A stretch of DNA of 64,000 nucleotides from Christensenellaceae bacterium (GTDB taxonomy: Bacteria; Bacillota; Clostridia; Christensenellales; Borkfalkiaceae), in the NCBI GenBank assembly GCA_948890655.1, contig CAQTYU010000001.1, positions 236,013 through 300,012 of the forward strand, in the 5' to 3' direction. Made by a program: the position numbers and the translations under genes. The notes beneath the pieces are model-generated. The model had not been told where the DNA came from. It saw only the letters and a list, made by a program, of their open reading frames with translations, and made no database searches. Below, piece by piece: positions 17,911 to 28,400 of the stretch (its first letter is position 1; every line of letters begins with the position of its first letter).

Positions 17911-19929
17911 TTACGCTATATTGCCCGTATAGCCGTCTCTGAAATAGTCGGGCTCTTCCTTTATATCCAAAACCGTTAACGAAGGGTATACGGGATATTC
18001 GTACGCATCTCCGTTGATAAAGACGTCTAAAGATATCTCCGCGGTTTCGGCGCGGATTTCAAAGGTTGAAGGCGCGTAACCGTTCGCGTTTGCCAAAAAG
18101 CCATAATAGCTTACAACGCTAGTGTAAACGATAAGCGTATTAGTATATGTGAACGACTGATTGAATTCGGCGTAAGACACGCCTATATTGTCGAAATAAA
18201 CGATAACCGTCGATAGCTGCGTACATTCGCCGCCTATTACTTGTGCGCCGTACTCTATCCCTTGGGGGAGAGTTATATACGCGGTATAGTAATTATCGTG
18301 AAGAATATTTACGCCGCAACCCGTGAAGCCGTCCGCAACGACGATATTACGGGCGTTTATACTGTAAAACGCTTCGTCGGGGACAGTCGTGCAGTCTGCC
18401 GAAGGTTTAAGCGTTAAAACTTCCAGACTGTCGGGCAATGCGTATTGGTTAACGAGCATATCGTTCCTGTAACAAGGCAGTGTAAGCCGTTGCAGGGCGG
18501 GGAAAGCCTTTAAATACAGACCGCTTACAGAGTTGCCGATTTCAAGCTCTTCCAACTGTGTAAACGCATTGGCGTCGTCAAACGTTATAACAGTTTCCCC
18601 CGTCACAGTCATCGATATAATATTTGCCAACGAAGGATATACTTTGGCGCTGAAGGATTTTACGTCGCTTTCAAGGCTGATATTGTCAACCTCGGGATTT
18701 ACGGTTATAACCGCGCCGTCGACCGTTTCACAGTCCTTATACTGCCTGTAACCCTTAACGCCCTTGCCCTCAAGCTCTCCGTAGACGTACGTCTTTTCGG
18801 GGTCATACGTAAAGCCGTCACCGTCTTCGTTACCGCCGCCCTCGCCGGGCTTATTGCCGCCGATAATAATAACGGGGTCGGACGCGGGCAATTTGCCGCC
18901 GAAAAGCGCTTCGACGTTGCCTGCGTCGGTCCTTGCAAATTCAAGGTACGCGACTTTCGTACAGCCCGTAAGGCTGCCCGTTAAAAGAACAGCGTTAGGA
19001 AGAGTTACGGTTGCAAGATTTACGCAGCCCTTGAAAGCGTTAGTTTTGACCGTAATTTCAGCGGAGGACGCTACGGTTTTGAGCTTGGCGCAGCCCTCGA
19101 AGGCGAAGCTGTCGATATAGAGCGAAGACGAATTTATCTTGACGCTTTCGATTTCGGAATTTTTAAAGGCGTTTTCGGCTATGCCCGCGACGGTGTAATC
19201 GCCGAGAGTTGCGGGGATTACGACGCTTTTAGCCTCGCCCGTGTAGCCAGTGATTTCCACCGTTTTGCCGCTTACGATTTTAACGCCGTAATCGCCGACG
19301 GTGAAACCCGTGGACTTAGAGGTGAAGAAGTACGCCGCAAGCCCTATTGCAACCAGCATAACGAGAAGTACTAAAAAGTTGAACACTGCCGGGAACTTTG
19401 CGATATTTTTGCGCGTGGTATCCTTTACGTTAAAGGGAATTTTGTACTTGCACTTTTTTGGCGCGGTAGGCGCGGGTTGGGCTTTAACCGCTGCGGATTT
19501 TACCTGCACGCCGCGCTTTGCCGCTTCCGTATCCTCGTCGGCGGCGTAATGCTCGAACTTGTAGCTGTTGTCGAGGAACTGCCCCTCCTTCCATATAAAC
19601 CTGTCGAAGGCGGCTTGGATAAGCCTTACGGACAGGGTTTTGCAGGCGTAATTTACTTTAAGTTTTGCCTTGGGCACGAATTGCTCGTCCGGCTTTGCAA
19701 GAAATTTGGGGTAGACCACCTGCGATTTTTCAACGAGGCTGCCGTCGATATCGTACTGACTTACCTCGAACTCCATTCCGAGAAGCTGCTGGCTTACGTT
19801 GTTTGCGAATTTGAAAACGACGTATTTTTCTTCCGCGCGCTCGTCCTCGAAAACTATGTATTCGCGCAATGTCACTACGCAGTCCTCAGAGGCGTACTTG
19901 ATTTTTTCGATATTATTATAAGAACTCAT
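17911..19929 (-). CDS. Transmembrane leucine-rich-repeat (BspA-like) surface protein
   Basis: 672 aa. Residues 1-175 are a cytosolic domain of unknown type with a basic end. One transmembrane helix follows (about 183-206, FLVLLVMLVAIGLAAYFF). The exported part has BspA/LRR_5 repeats such as VVIPATLGDYTVAGIAENAF, INSSSLYIDSFAFEGCAKLK and VKTNAFKGCVNLATVTLP, a Gly/Glu linker, then more irregular LRR units. Such repeats mediate binding to host or matrix proteins. The in-frame GTG at 19941 lies on the ribosome site GGAGGTG itself, so the ATG at 19929 is chosen. The start lies inside the end of the preceding gene, showing coupling. Confidence 0.85.
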   Translation of the reverse strand: MSSYNNIEKIKYASEDCVVTLREYIVFEDERAEEKYVVFKFANNVSQQLLGMEFEVSQYDIDGSLVEKSQVVYPKFLAKPDEQFVPKAKLKVNYACKTLSVRLIQAAFDRFIWKEGQFLDNSYKFEHYAADEDTEAAKRGVQVKSAAVKAQPAPTAPKKCKYKIPFNVKDTTRKNIAKFPAVFNFLVLLVMLVAIGLAAYFFTSKSTGFTVGDYGVKIVSGKTVEITGYTGEAKSVVIPATLGDYTVAGIAENAFKNSEIESVKINSSSLYIDSFAFEGCAKLKTVASSAEITVKTNAFKGCVNLATVTLPNAVLLTGSLTGCTKVAYLEFARTDAGNVEALFGGKLPASDPVIIIGGNKPGEGGGNEDGDGFTYDPEKTYVYGELEGKGVKGYRQYKDCETVDGAVITVNPEVDNISLESDVKSFSAKVYPSLANIISMTVTGETVITFDDANAFTQLEELEIGNSVSGLYLKAFPALQRLTLPCYRNDMLVNQYALPDSLEVLTLKPSADCTTVPDEAFYSINARNIVVADGFTGCGVNILHDNYYTAYITLPQGIEYGAQVIGGECTQLSTVIVYFDNIGVSYAEFNQSFTYTNTLIVYTSVVSYYGFLANANGYAPSTFEIRAETAEISLDVFINGDAYEYPVYPSLTVLDIKEEPDYFRDGYTGNIA

Positions 19930-20656
19930 ATTCAAGCGCACCTCCGTTTCTTACTTTGGCGTTTCTTCTTCTGAAACAGAGTACGGCGATAAGGTAGCCG
20001 AAAAGCGCGAGGACAAAGCTTGCGGCGATTATTCCGTAATTATAAAAACTTGAAAGAAACTGCAAGGCATAGTCCGCGCCGAGCTTATCGACTACTGCGG
20101 GGAAGCCGAGAATTTCCACCGCGGTATGGCGAGCCGCAAACAGGAAAGTAAACAGCGCAAAGCTTTTTAAGGCGGAATGAATTCTGACCTTGCACATGGG
20201 GAGCGGTCTTATAACGTTGGAGTTTACGCATATGCCGTCCGCCGTGCCGATAACCACGTTGACGTAGGCGCAAGCCCTTTTGAGCGCGATGACTTTGGAG
20301 CTGTCGCCCGTGTCGCGGTGGGTTACGTCTATTACGCCGATTACTCTTTTAAAGCGCGAATACTGCACCACGAAGTATGAAATGTTTTCAAAGCTCCGCG
20401 CGTAGTTGCACACCAAATATTTATCGTACAGCGTTTTGCAGATAACGTATTTTTTGATGAAATTTTTCGTTTCACCCGAGGTGAAGTAGATAGAATTTTT
20501 TGAGTTTGCCGCTTTTTTGGTCTTTAACAGCTCGTCTTCGGTGTATTCGTGGTAATAGCCGTTTTTAAGAAGCCTTAACGCAAGCACGAGTACTATACAC
20601 AGAATACACACGACCAAAGAGACGGCGCCCAAAATTCTCCATATTAACATTGTCAT
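19916..20656 (-). CDS. Small membrane protein of unknown function
   Basis: 246 aa. One N-terminal transmembrane helix (about 7-30), a soluble middle of about 130 residues (NSKNSIYFTSGE... to NSNVIRPLPMCKVRIHS), then two helices (about 165-185 and 208-232) and a basic tail. The middle is cytosolic or exported depending on topology. No family recognised. It sits 27 bases after the lysine-rich-tail protein gene and overlaps the LRR gene start, so it belongs to the surface operon. Confidence 0.75.
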   Translation of the reverse strand: MTMLIWRILGAVSLVVCILCIVLVLALRLLKNGYYHEYTEDELLKTKKAANSKNSIYFTSGETKNFIKKYVICKTLYDKYLVCNYARSFENISYFVVQYSRFKRVIGVIDVTHRDTGDSSKVIALKRACAYVNVVIGTADGICVNSNVIRPLPMCKVRIHSALKSFALFTFLFAARHTAVEILGFPAVVDKLGADYALQFLSSFYNYGIIAASFVLALFGYLIAVLCFRRRNAKVRNGGALEYEFL

Positions 20657-20683
20657 AGCAGTCCTCTATCGTAGCAGGATAAA

Positions 20684-22363
20684 TTATTTGTCTCCGTCGG
20701 CCGGAGTCGCCGTTTTTTTGGCGGTCGCCTGTTTGGATTTTACCGTCGGGGTCGTCTTGGTTGACGAAGATTTTTCCGCAGTCTTTGCTTTTACGGTAGC
20801 CGTTGCAGTGGTTTTTGTCGCGGGTTTAACCGTTGCGGTTTTCGTTACAGCCGTCTTGGTTGCAGTAGTTTTAGTCGCCGCAGCCGTCTTTGTTACGGTC
20901 TTTACAGTTGCCTTAGTTTTAGCGGCGGGCTTTTCTTCCGCGGTTTTAGTTGCCGAGGCTTTGGCCGTAGCCGTCTTTGTAGCCGCCGTTTTGGTTGCGG
21001 GTTTCTTTACGGGCGCAGGCTCTGCTGGTTCTGCCGCGGGCTTGACTTCTTCCTTTTCGGGCTCTGCCGCAGGCGTTTCCGCAGGGGCTTCCGTGACAGC
21101 GGAGTCCGGGTTCTTCGCTTCGTTCAGAATGACGTCGGGAGCGTCCTTTTCGGGCTCTGCCGCAGGCGTTTCCGCAGGAGCTTCCGTGACTGTGGAGTCG
21201 GGATTCTTCGCTTCGTTCAGAATGACGTCGGGAGCGGGTGTTTCCGCCGTTTCGGTTTTAACTTCGTCCTGCTCTACGTCGCGTATGAGGTTGCTGACGG
21301 TCAAAAGCTCGCCGTCCTCCTCTTCGCCCGACGAGGGCGCGGGAGTGTAAGCGGGCGTTGCCGCAACGGATTTAGCGTAATCTGCGCTTGCCGCCCTTGC
21401 CGCGTTTCTTTCGTCAAGCTTTTTCTTTCTGAGCGCGGCGGGGTTCTCGGGGACGGGAACTCTGTCCGAATAGGTTTCGTCGAAAAGTAAAGCAAGCTCG
21501 TTTTCGTATTCTGCAGGGTCAAATTTGACGCCCTTGCATCTTCTGATATTTATGCCGTCGGTACGCTTGGAAGCGTTTACGGGGTCTAGAACTATATCCT
21601 CGAAAAGGCTCTTTTGGGAAATCTTTCTTGCAAGCGAGAACATAGGCGCAACGAGCATAAAGCCCACGGCAAAGATTAGTCCCGCTAAAATTCCGAGTAC
21701 GACGGCAAGACGGATATCGTTTACGAAGAGCGCGATTACAACTTCCGCCGCCGCGCCCAAGCCGAGGATTGCACCCTCGATTAAAAGGGTTACGAAATTC
21801 GTAAGAAAATACGTGCCCTTGCCGCGGCTTTTCATCGTGTTAAAGCAGATTGAAATCGCGTCCGCTGCGCCTATATCGGGGTTGGTTTCTATTATGTAAG
21901 CCGTGGGCGCGAGCAGTATGGGCATTATAACCGAATACACCGCAAGCATAAGCCCGCCGGGGATACAGAAAATCGCAATGATAAGCGCGGGCTCGACGTC
22001 GGATATGAAAAGGCATATAGCGTAGCCTATCGCGCCCAACATAAGGGTTGCAAGCCCTATTAAAAGCACGCCCGCTATAAAGATGAGCGCTTCCAAAACC
22101 GTTGCCAAAAGCATAGTCCAGAAGGGTTTTGCGCGGCACGCAACCTTAAAGGATTGCGGCACGTCTATCGTATTCTCCCTTTCGGCAATCTTCGCCTGAC
22201 GGACGTTCGCAAGCGAAAACATCGCGCCGAGCACGAGGGTGAACGGAGCCAAAAGCTCCATTATTACCCACGCCAAGTATTTAAGGAGATTGCCCTTGTG
22301 CCAAAGCGTCTTACACGACGACTTCATTGCGTGACCGAAATAAAATCCGAAACCGCGGTTCAT
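20684..22363 (-). CDS. Multi-pass membrane protein with a lysine/alanine/threonine-rich tail
   Basis: 559 aa. Residues 1-250 contain about six hydrophobic helices and resemble uncharacterised DUF-type membrane proteins of Clostridia. Residues about 250-330 are charged. Two nearly identical 31-aa units, each containing DVILNEAKNPDS, follow and coincide with copies of a dispersed DNA repeat. The last 120 residues are almost only Lys, Ala, Thr and Val (KTAATKTAT-type repeats), similar in composition to histone H1-like tails. A polybasic tail could bind DNA, RNA or acidic cell-wall polymers, depending on which side of the membrane it lies. The start follows GGAGGATA. It is operonic with the MBG giant gene (38-base gap). 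Confidence 0.8.
   Translation of the reverse strand: MNRGFGFYFGHAMKSSCKTLWHKGNLLKYLAWVIMELLAPFTLVLGAMFSLANVRQAKIAERENTIDVPQSFKVACRAKPFWTMLLATVLEALIFIAGVLLIGLATLMLGAIGYAICLFISDVEPALIIAIFCIPGGLMLAVYSVIMPILLAPTAYIIETNPDIGAADAISICFNTMKSRGKGTYFLTNFVTLLIEGAILGLGAAAEVVIALFVNDIRLAVVLGILAGLIFAVGFMLVAPMFSLARKISQKSLFEDIVLDPVNASKRTDGINIRRCKGVKFDPAEYENELALLFDETYSDRVPVPENPAALRKKKLDERNAARAASADYAKSVAATPAYTPAPSSGEEEDGELLTVSNLIRDVEQDEVKTETAETPAPDVILNEAKNPDSTVTEAPAETPAAEPEKDAPDVILNEAKNPDSAVTEAPAETPAAEPEKEEVKPAAEPAEPAPVKKPATKTAATKTATAKASATKTAEEKPAAKTKATVKTVTKTAAATKTTATKTAVTKTATVKPATKTTATATVKAKTAEKSSSTKTTPTVKSKQATAKKTATPADGDK
21108..21229. repeat. Two dispersed-repeat copies in coding DNA, part of a 93-bp tandem duplication
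   Basis: TTCTTCGCTTCGTTCAGAAT plus GACGTC occurs at 21111 and 21204, exactly 93 bases apart. The duplicated unit encodes 31 residues. Same element as the intergenic copies at 13041, 37825 and 48928. Confidence 0.85.
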
Positions 22364-22401
22364 ATTGTATATCCTCCGATGACGGTTGAAAATTCAACCC
22401 G

Positions 22402-25400
22402 TTAATTTGTTGTAGGCGCGCGTAACTGTCCTATGTAGCTGAGCGTTATAGTAAGCCCTGCGGCGGGGTTCAAAGAATAAGTCATACAGCTTTCAACGCG
22501 TCCGTTTGCAGTTTGGGTAAAAATTATTACCTTTGCTTCGAGCGCGCCGTTCACTTCCCTTACGAGAACTTCGCATTCGTGCCCGACTTTAAGACCCGTG
22601 GAGCCGTAAGCGCCGCTATCCAAAACGTAGTAGCCGTTGCCGTACTGAGATTCGCTAAGCAGACTGCCTGCGCCGTCCTTATTTTCCCAAGCGGTTTTTA
22701 TTTCCGCATCGGTGAGTCCCGTAATGCCGAAGTCGTCGCCGTGAACGACTATTTTTGAAGCTTCTGCGTTTAGAAGAGTCAGGTCGTAGAGCGACGTTAC
22801 GTTGTTTCCGTTGCCGTCGAATACGAGAATCTGAATCCATTTTTCGTACTCGCGGACTGCGTTTACGGTTGCAAGAACGTATTGAAGCCTGTAACTACCC
22901 ACGAAGTCCTGAGGGTTCCGGACGGTAACGTAATTTTGCAAGTTATTTTTATCTACGCCCAAGTCGTGCGGTCTGCCCGTATACTCGAAGTATCTGTGAG
23001 CGTCGTCGAGCACCGCCTGCTCGTAGTAAATTTTTACGGGGTTAAATTGGAGCATAGCCCTGAAGTTTTCTTCCGCTACGGGACTTCCTTCCTCGTACCT
23101 GCAATGCACTGCGTAACAGCCCGTTACGTCGCGACCGCTCTGCATAATTGTAACCTTTTTAATGGTAACCGGCAACATACGGGTGGTTTTAAGCACGCCG
23201 CTGCCCGTTACCGAGAGGGTATCGTCGCCGTACAGTACGCCGTATTCTTCCCAAATTTTAAATCTCGTGAGCGACAGCGTCTGCCCCTCGTAAGTATAGT
23301 CCTCTCTCTCTCCGATTGGCGTTACGTAGATATCCGACTTTTTAACGGTGAAGGTAACTTCGTCGATACTTGTTACGGTATAGTTGTAATCGGTATTGCC
23401 TGCGGCGGTGACCACGCGCGCGTTTACCGTGTAGTCGCCTGCGTAGTTGTATCTTACCTCGCCGTAATCTGCGTTATCGTAGTACCACTCTACCGTGGAA
23501 GCTTCGCCCGCGATTATATCCGCTGTGGAAGCGGTAACCAAATCTTCGGGCAATTCCGAGTAGTTATAGGTAAGCAAACCGTCGAGCTTACTTTTATCGT
23601 AGCCGCTCAAAGTAACGCTTACGGGTTTGGGCAGAATATTGAACGAAACGGTCTCCTCATTATAAACCATGTACCTGCTTTCGTCAATTCCTTCAAACAC
23701 GAATTTAACCGTATACTTGCCTGCGTTTACGGGCGCGTCGTAAGAGGGTACGCCTTTTTCGGGCGTGAACTGTAATTTGTAAGAGGGTTCGTCGCCCTCG
23801 GCAAAGCCCGCCTCGGGCTCGTAGCCCTTATGGAAGTGCTCGTAGGTGAAGCCGTCGGTCGGGATAGGCTGACCGTTATATACGACGTCCGCGTATGCGC
23901 ACGGAGCTATTACGACCTTTCTTGCCGTAACTTCCAGATAAGCTTCAACTCTTTCGGTGATATCGTAATTACCGAGAACGCCGTTTTCCGCGAAGCTAAC
24001 TTCAATCTTGTATTCGCCTATATTCTTATTTACGGTTTCGGCGGATACTTCGGTATAGCTGCCGCCGTCCTTTATATAGTAAGTGTAAACGGGCGTGATA
24101 CTTGCCAAATCCTCATTAACGAAGCCGAACGCGCCCAAGCTTGCGCTTTCAAACCCGATTTCTGGAAGTTCGTCGCCAAGCTCTATGGAGTCCGCGCCGA
24201 GCGTTACGGAAACGCTTACGTCCCTCTTTACGATATCGAGCCTGCATTTCAAGCCGTCGGCATCCGTCAAGAGGTTGTAGTTTTCCGCCCTGCCGTTGCC
24301 GCCTTCTACCGTAAACGCGTCGTAGCCGACGTAATAGGTATTTACGGTTTTTGGCGTTGCGGGAACGCCGAGAGCTTCGTCCGCGTAGTAGCTGACGGAA
24401 GGAACTATCGTTTCACCCGTAACAACGCCCGAAACCTTGAAGTTATGATTTGCCGTAGGGTAATCGTAGACCGTGCCGTCGTACGTGTGGCTTTCCGCAC
24501 CCATGGATACCGTAATATTCTTGGGGGAGATAGTGAAGAAAATATCTTCGGGCCCTTCCAAAAGATAGTTTTTATCGGGAGCGTAGCCGTCAATCGTGCT
24601 GTTCAACGCGTCGTACTTGACGACGTAGTCGCCTGCGTTTTCGGGCAAGCCCGTCATAAGCGTTTGGGCGCCGTCTGTTAAGGAGTAGTAATTAACCGCA
24701 AGATTGAAAGTCTCGCCGTATGCGAACTTGCCGTCCTTGCCGCCTTCAACTATATTTACCGCGCCCTCGTATTCGTGCGCGTCGCCGTTGTAAACTGCGG
24801 TAGCCCACTCGTCCAGTGCGATTTTGACGTATAATTTTTCAATCTCGGCGGATTTTTCGTCGTTACTCGTGACGATATAGTTATCCGCGCCCGCGCCGCC
24901 TATGCTGCCCGTTAAAACGCTGTTTTTCAAATCGGGCTCGTAGGTGTAGACGCCGACGGCTTTAGCTTCTACGTATTCGCCGTCTGCGTTTTTGAACTTA
25001 ACTTTAAGTATCAGGCTTTCTCCCTCTACGAGTTTGTATTCTGTATCCTCGGCATAGCCGAAGTTTGCGCCCGTGCTGCCGTCGGGATAGGTGAGCGGCG
25101 TGCCGTAGGTCTGATTTTCTATATCGCTCAGTACGACATTGACGGGGCGTTTGTTTACGGTAAGCTTGCCGTAGAAATATCCGTCAACCGCAAGCTCGTA
25201 ATTTGACGATAAAAGCGAGTACTCGACCTTGTTGTCTATCGTTTCCGCGTTGATTATTTTCTTTACTGAAGAAGAAACGAATTGAAGTACGTCTTCGACA
25301 TTATCCCACGCGACTATGCCGTCGGGAACGCCGCCTAATGAATTTTTGTAATATACCTTAACCTTGTATCCTTCCGTCGCTTCGGGACTGTAAAGATACT

Positions 25401-28400
25401 TGCCGTCGTAAACCTTTTCCGCGCTGCCCGTAGCTATCGTTACGGGACGGGGGGCGACGGTGACAGTACCGTTTATGAAGGTTATTTTGTAGTTGCCCGC
25501 GTCGATAAAGTCCGCGGTATCGCCAATGCCGTAGCTTACGCCGTTAACCGAAACGTAGTCGACAGTGATTGCAAAGCTGCCTACGGTCGTATATTCGTCT
25601 ATATCGCCGTCGGGATAACTTACCGCAACCTGCAAGGTATCGTCGTAAGCGAGCGCGTCGTCGGTTTCGTAGTTGCCGACGTTTGCGGGATAGCCTTCAA
25701 ACTCTTCGCCGTAGACCTTGTTGAGATTCAAAAGATTGACGGTAATTTGTTTGGGAAGTACGGTCACTTCCGCCTCCGCGGTATCGGCGTTATCCACTAC
25801 GTAGTTGCCGAAGCCGTTCTCCGTGCCGTAAGAGGTCTGAACGAAGCAGCCGTCAACGTTTAAAACTACGCCGTACGCGCCCGCGTTCCGTATCGTATTC
25901 AGGAGCGTTTTCTCCTCGTCCGCTTTGTCGTAGAACTTAACGGCAACTTTCAGTTCGTCGTCGCCCGCAAGCGCGGTTGAGTTCGACAGGTCGTAGTTGT
26001 TCAACTCGTCGGGGTAGACCGTTTCGCCGTAGATTAAACCGTAATAGCTGTTGAGGGCGAGCGTTATATGAGCGGGGTTGACTTTAAGCGTGCCGTTTAT
26101 AGGGGTGATTTTGTAGTTACCCGTTACGTCCCTGTTGCCGTCGTTGGTATCATTAATTTTATAGGTAAGAACGTTGTCGACTGCGCCCTGCATAACGGTG
26201 CGGACCTTGGTGTAGTCCGTGACGGAAATTCGGTGTCCTGCGACGAGCGAGTACGCGCCTTCTTCCATAAGTTGCTCGTAATTTGCGTTGAAGTGTTCTT
26301 CACCGTCGTAAATAAAGCTGTCGTCTGAAGCCGACTGCAAGGTTATCGGACGGGGCTTTACGGCGATAGTGCCGTAATCGTATTCGATAGCGTAGTTATC
26401 GAATACGGAGTACCCATCTTCGTCGAGGATATCGTTTATTACGATTACGTTATCCGTTACGATTACGTCCTTAGCGGTAGTGAATTTTAAGCTATAAGCA
26501 TGCCCTTCGATTTTGTTGATTATTTCATAGTCATCGGGCGTATGCGAATTACCGTCGTAAACCGTCTCAAATTCGGGGGTTATCAGCGTTATAGTGCGCT
26601 CGGTTACGGTAAGCAAGCCGTATTCGTAGCCCGTAATCGAGTAGTTGGTTGCCGAGAAGTCATACTCAACTACGTTTTCAACGCTTTGGCACACGTCCTT
26701 AACCTTCGTATAGGTGCCGACGACGACCAAAGCCGCCTCCTCTTCGGGAAGGATAAATTGCTCTAATTTGTTGCCGTCCTCGTCCAGATACCAAAGCGTG
26801 TAGCCCGTATCGTACTGATAAGCGCCGCTATAAATCCAATCGGTATGGGTGTTTGTTTCAAGCAGAAGCTTTACGGGTAAAACGGTTACCGTGCCGAGGG
26901 AGGTTAAGTCGTCGGGCAGCGCGGGGTAAGAGACGATATAGTTTTTGTCTATATCGATTTTACCGCCGTTTGCGCTGTGAATTTCAACGCTTGCGGGAAG
27001 GATATAATACATACCCGCTTCAAGAGGCGCGCCCTCCAAAAGGTTGCCGTCCTTATCGTAGTATACGACGGAGGTTATGGTAAGATACTCGTCCGCGGGA
27101 AGCCCCTTGCCGCCTATATCGCCATGATTGCCGACTTCAACGGGGTAAGTTACCTCAAATCCGTAAATTACGTTAGGCAGACTTTGGGCGGTTACGGTGA
27201 TTTCCCTTTGCGTAATTATAAGCTTGCCGCCCTTGTCTTCTACCATTACGTAGTTATCCGCATCCGAAACCGTGCCGTCTGAGTTTATCGCGCGGTACTT
27301 TAAATAGCGCATTAAGTACTCGCCCGCGTCCTTGGGGGTAACAACTTCGGGGTTTTCCGAAGAAGTGGTGTATTCAAACGCGATTTCCAGCTTTTCGTTA
27401 TAGGGAAGCGCACCGCCCGCAAATTCCGCGGGATAGAACTCGCCCGCTTTATCTTCGAGCTCGTCGCCGTAACAGCTCTCGTTATCCTCGCCTAAGTTCA
27501 CGCTGAAACCGAATTTGTTTATAACCAGACTCAACTCGTCGCAGGTAAACGAATAGTTGTTTACGCCGCCCTCTTTAAGGTTGCCGTCTTCGCCGTAGAT
27601 TTTGCTGTTCAGCCCGTCTAAGCCGTAGGAATATACGCCTGCGTTCTTGGGCGCGGCAATGCTTTCGCCGTTCCAAAGCCATGATATAGCTACTTCGAGC
27701 TGCTGACCGTAGGCAAGGTCGGGCGTACCCTCAAAGTTTCCTATACCCGTAGCGTAGACTAAGCTTTCACCGTCGCCGTAGTAGTAGCCGCCTTCCTTTT
27801 CAAAGGGGATAACGGAAAGCTCTACTTCCCTCTTTTCTATGACGAGCGTGCCGTTGACGGTGAGGGAATAGTTGTCGATACCGTAAATATTTTCCGCGCC
27901 GTCCTCATCGTAGACGGTGAAGCCGTTTTTGTCGTAATTGTAGTATGGGTCTATTCGGTAGCTGCCGACGTCGAGACGGTAGTCAAAGTCAAGCCCGTAG
28001 GGATAATCCTGCCAGCCGACCAAAGCGAAGTCGGTGATTTTAATACTTTCGCCGAAAGGAATTTCGCCGCCTATAATTCTGACCGTGTAGTCCGAAAGCG
28101 CGTTGTCCTTGTCGCCGTAGGTTACCTTTATTTCGCCGAGCTCGGCTACTACCGCTTTTTTGGTTATTTCAAGGGTTGCGCGAGCGGGAGCGTCCCATTC
28201 GTAGTTTCTACTTGCGCCAAAATATTCGCCGTCTCCGTAGTCTAAACTCCAACTTGATAGCTCAACGTCATACGTTCCTACGTTTTTACAGTGGACGTAA
28301 GTATATGTGCCGGTTTCGTAAACGAACAGGGGTAAATATTGAACTCTCTCACCTTGGACTAAGCCGTCTATTTCAATAAGGTCGTTTATATCCATATCAC

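Noticed and set aside
20688..21350. 220-aa plus-strand hydrophobic Val/Ala/Phe-rich frame
   Set aside because: It is the complement of the Lys/Ala/Thr tail of the 559-aa protein; low complexity, no start signal.
22882..24681. Two plus-strand frames of 297 and 283 aa opposite the MBG giant
   Set aside because: The minus-strand MBG repeats are unmistakable; the antisense frames arise from codon bias in repeats and have no family features.
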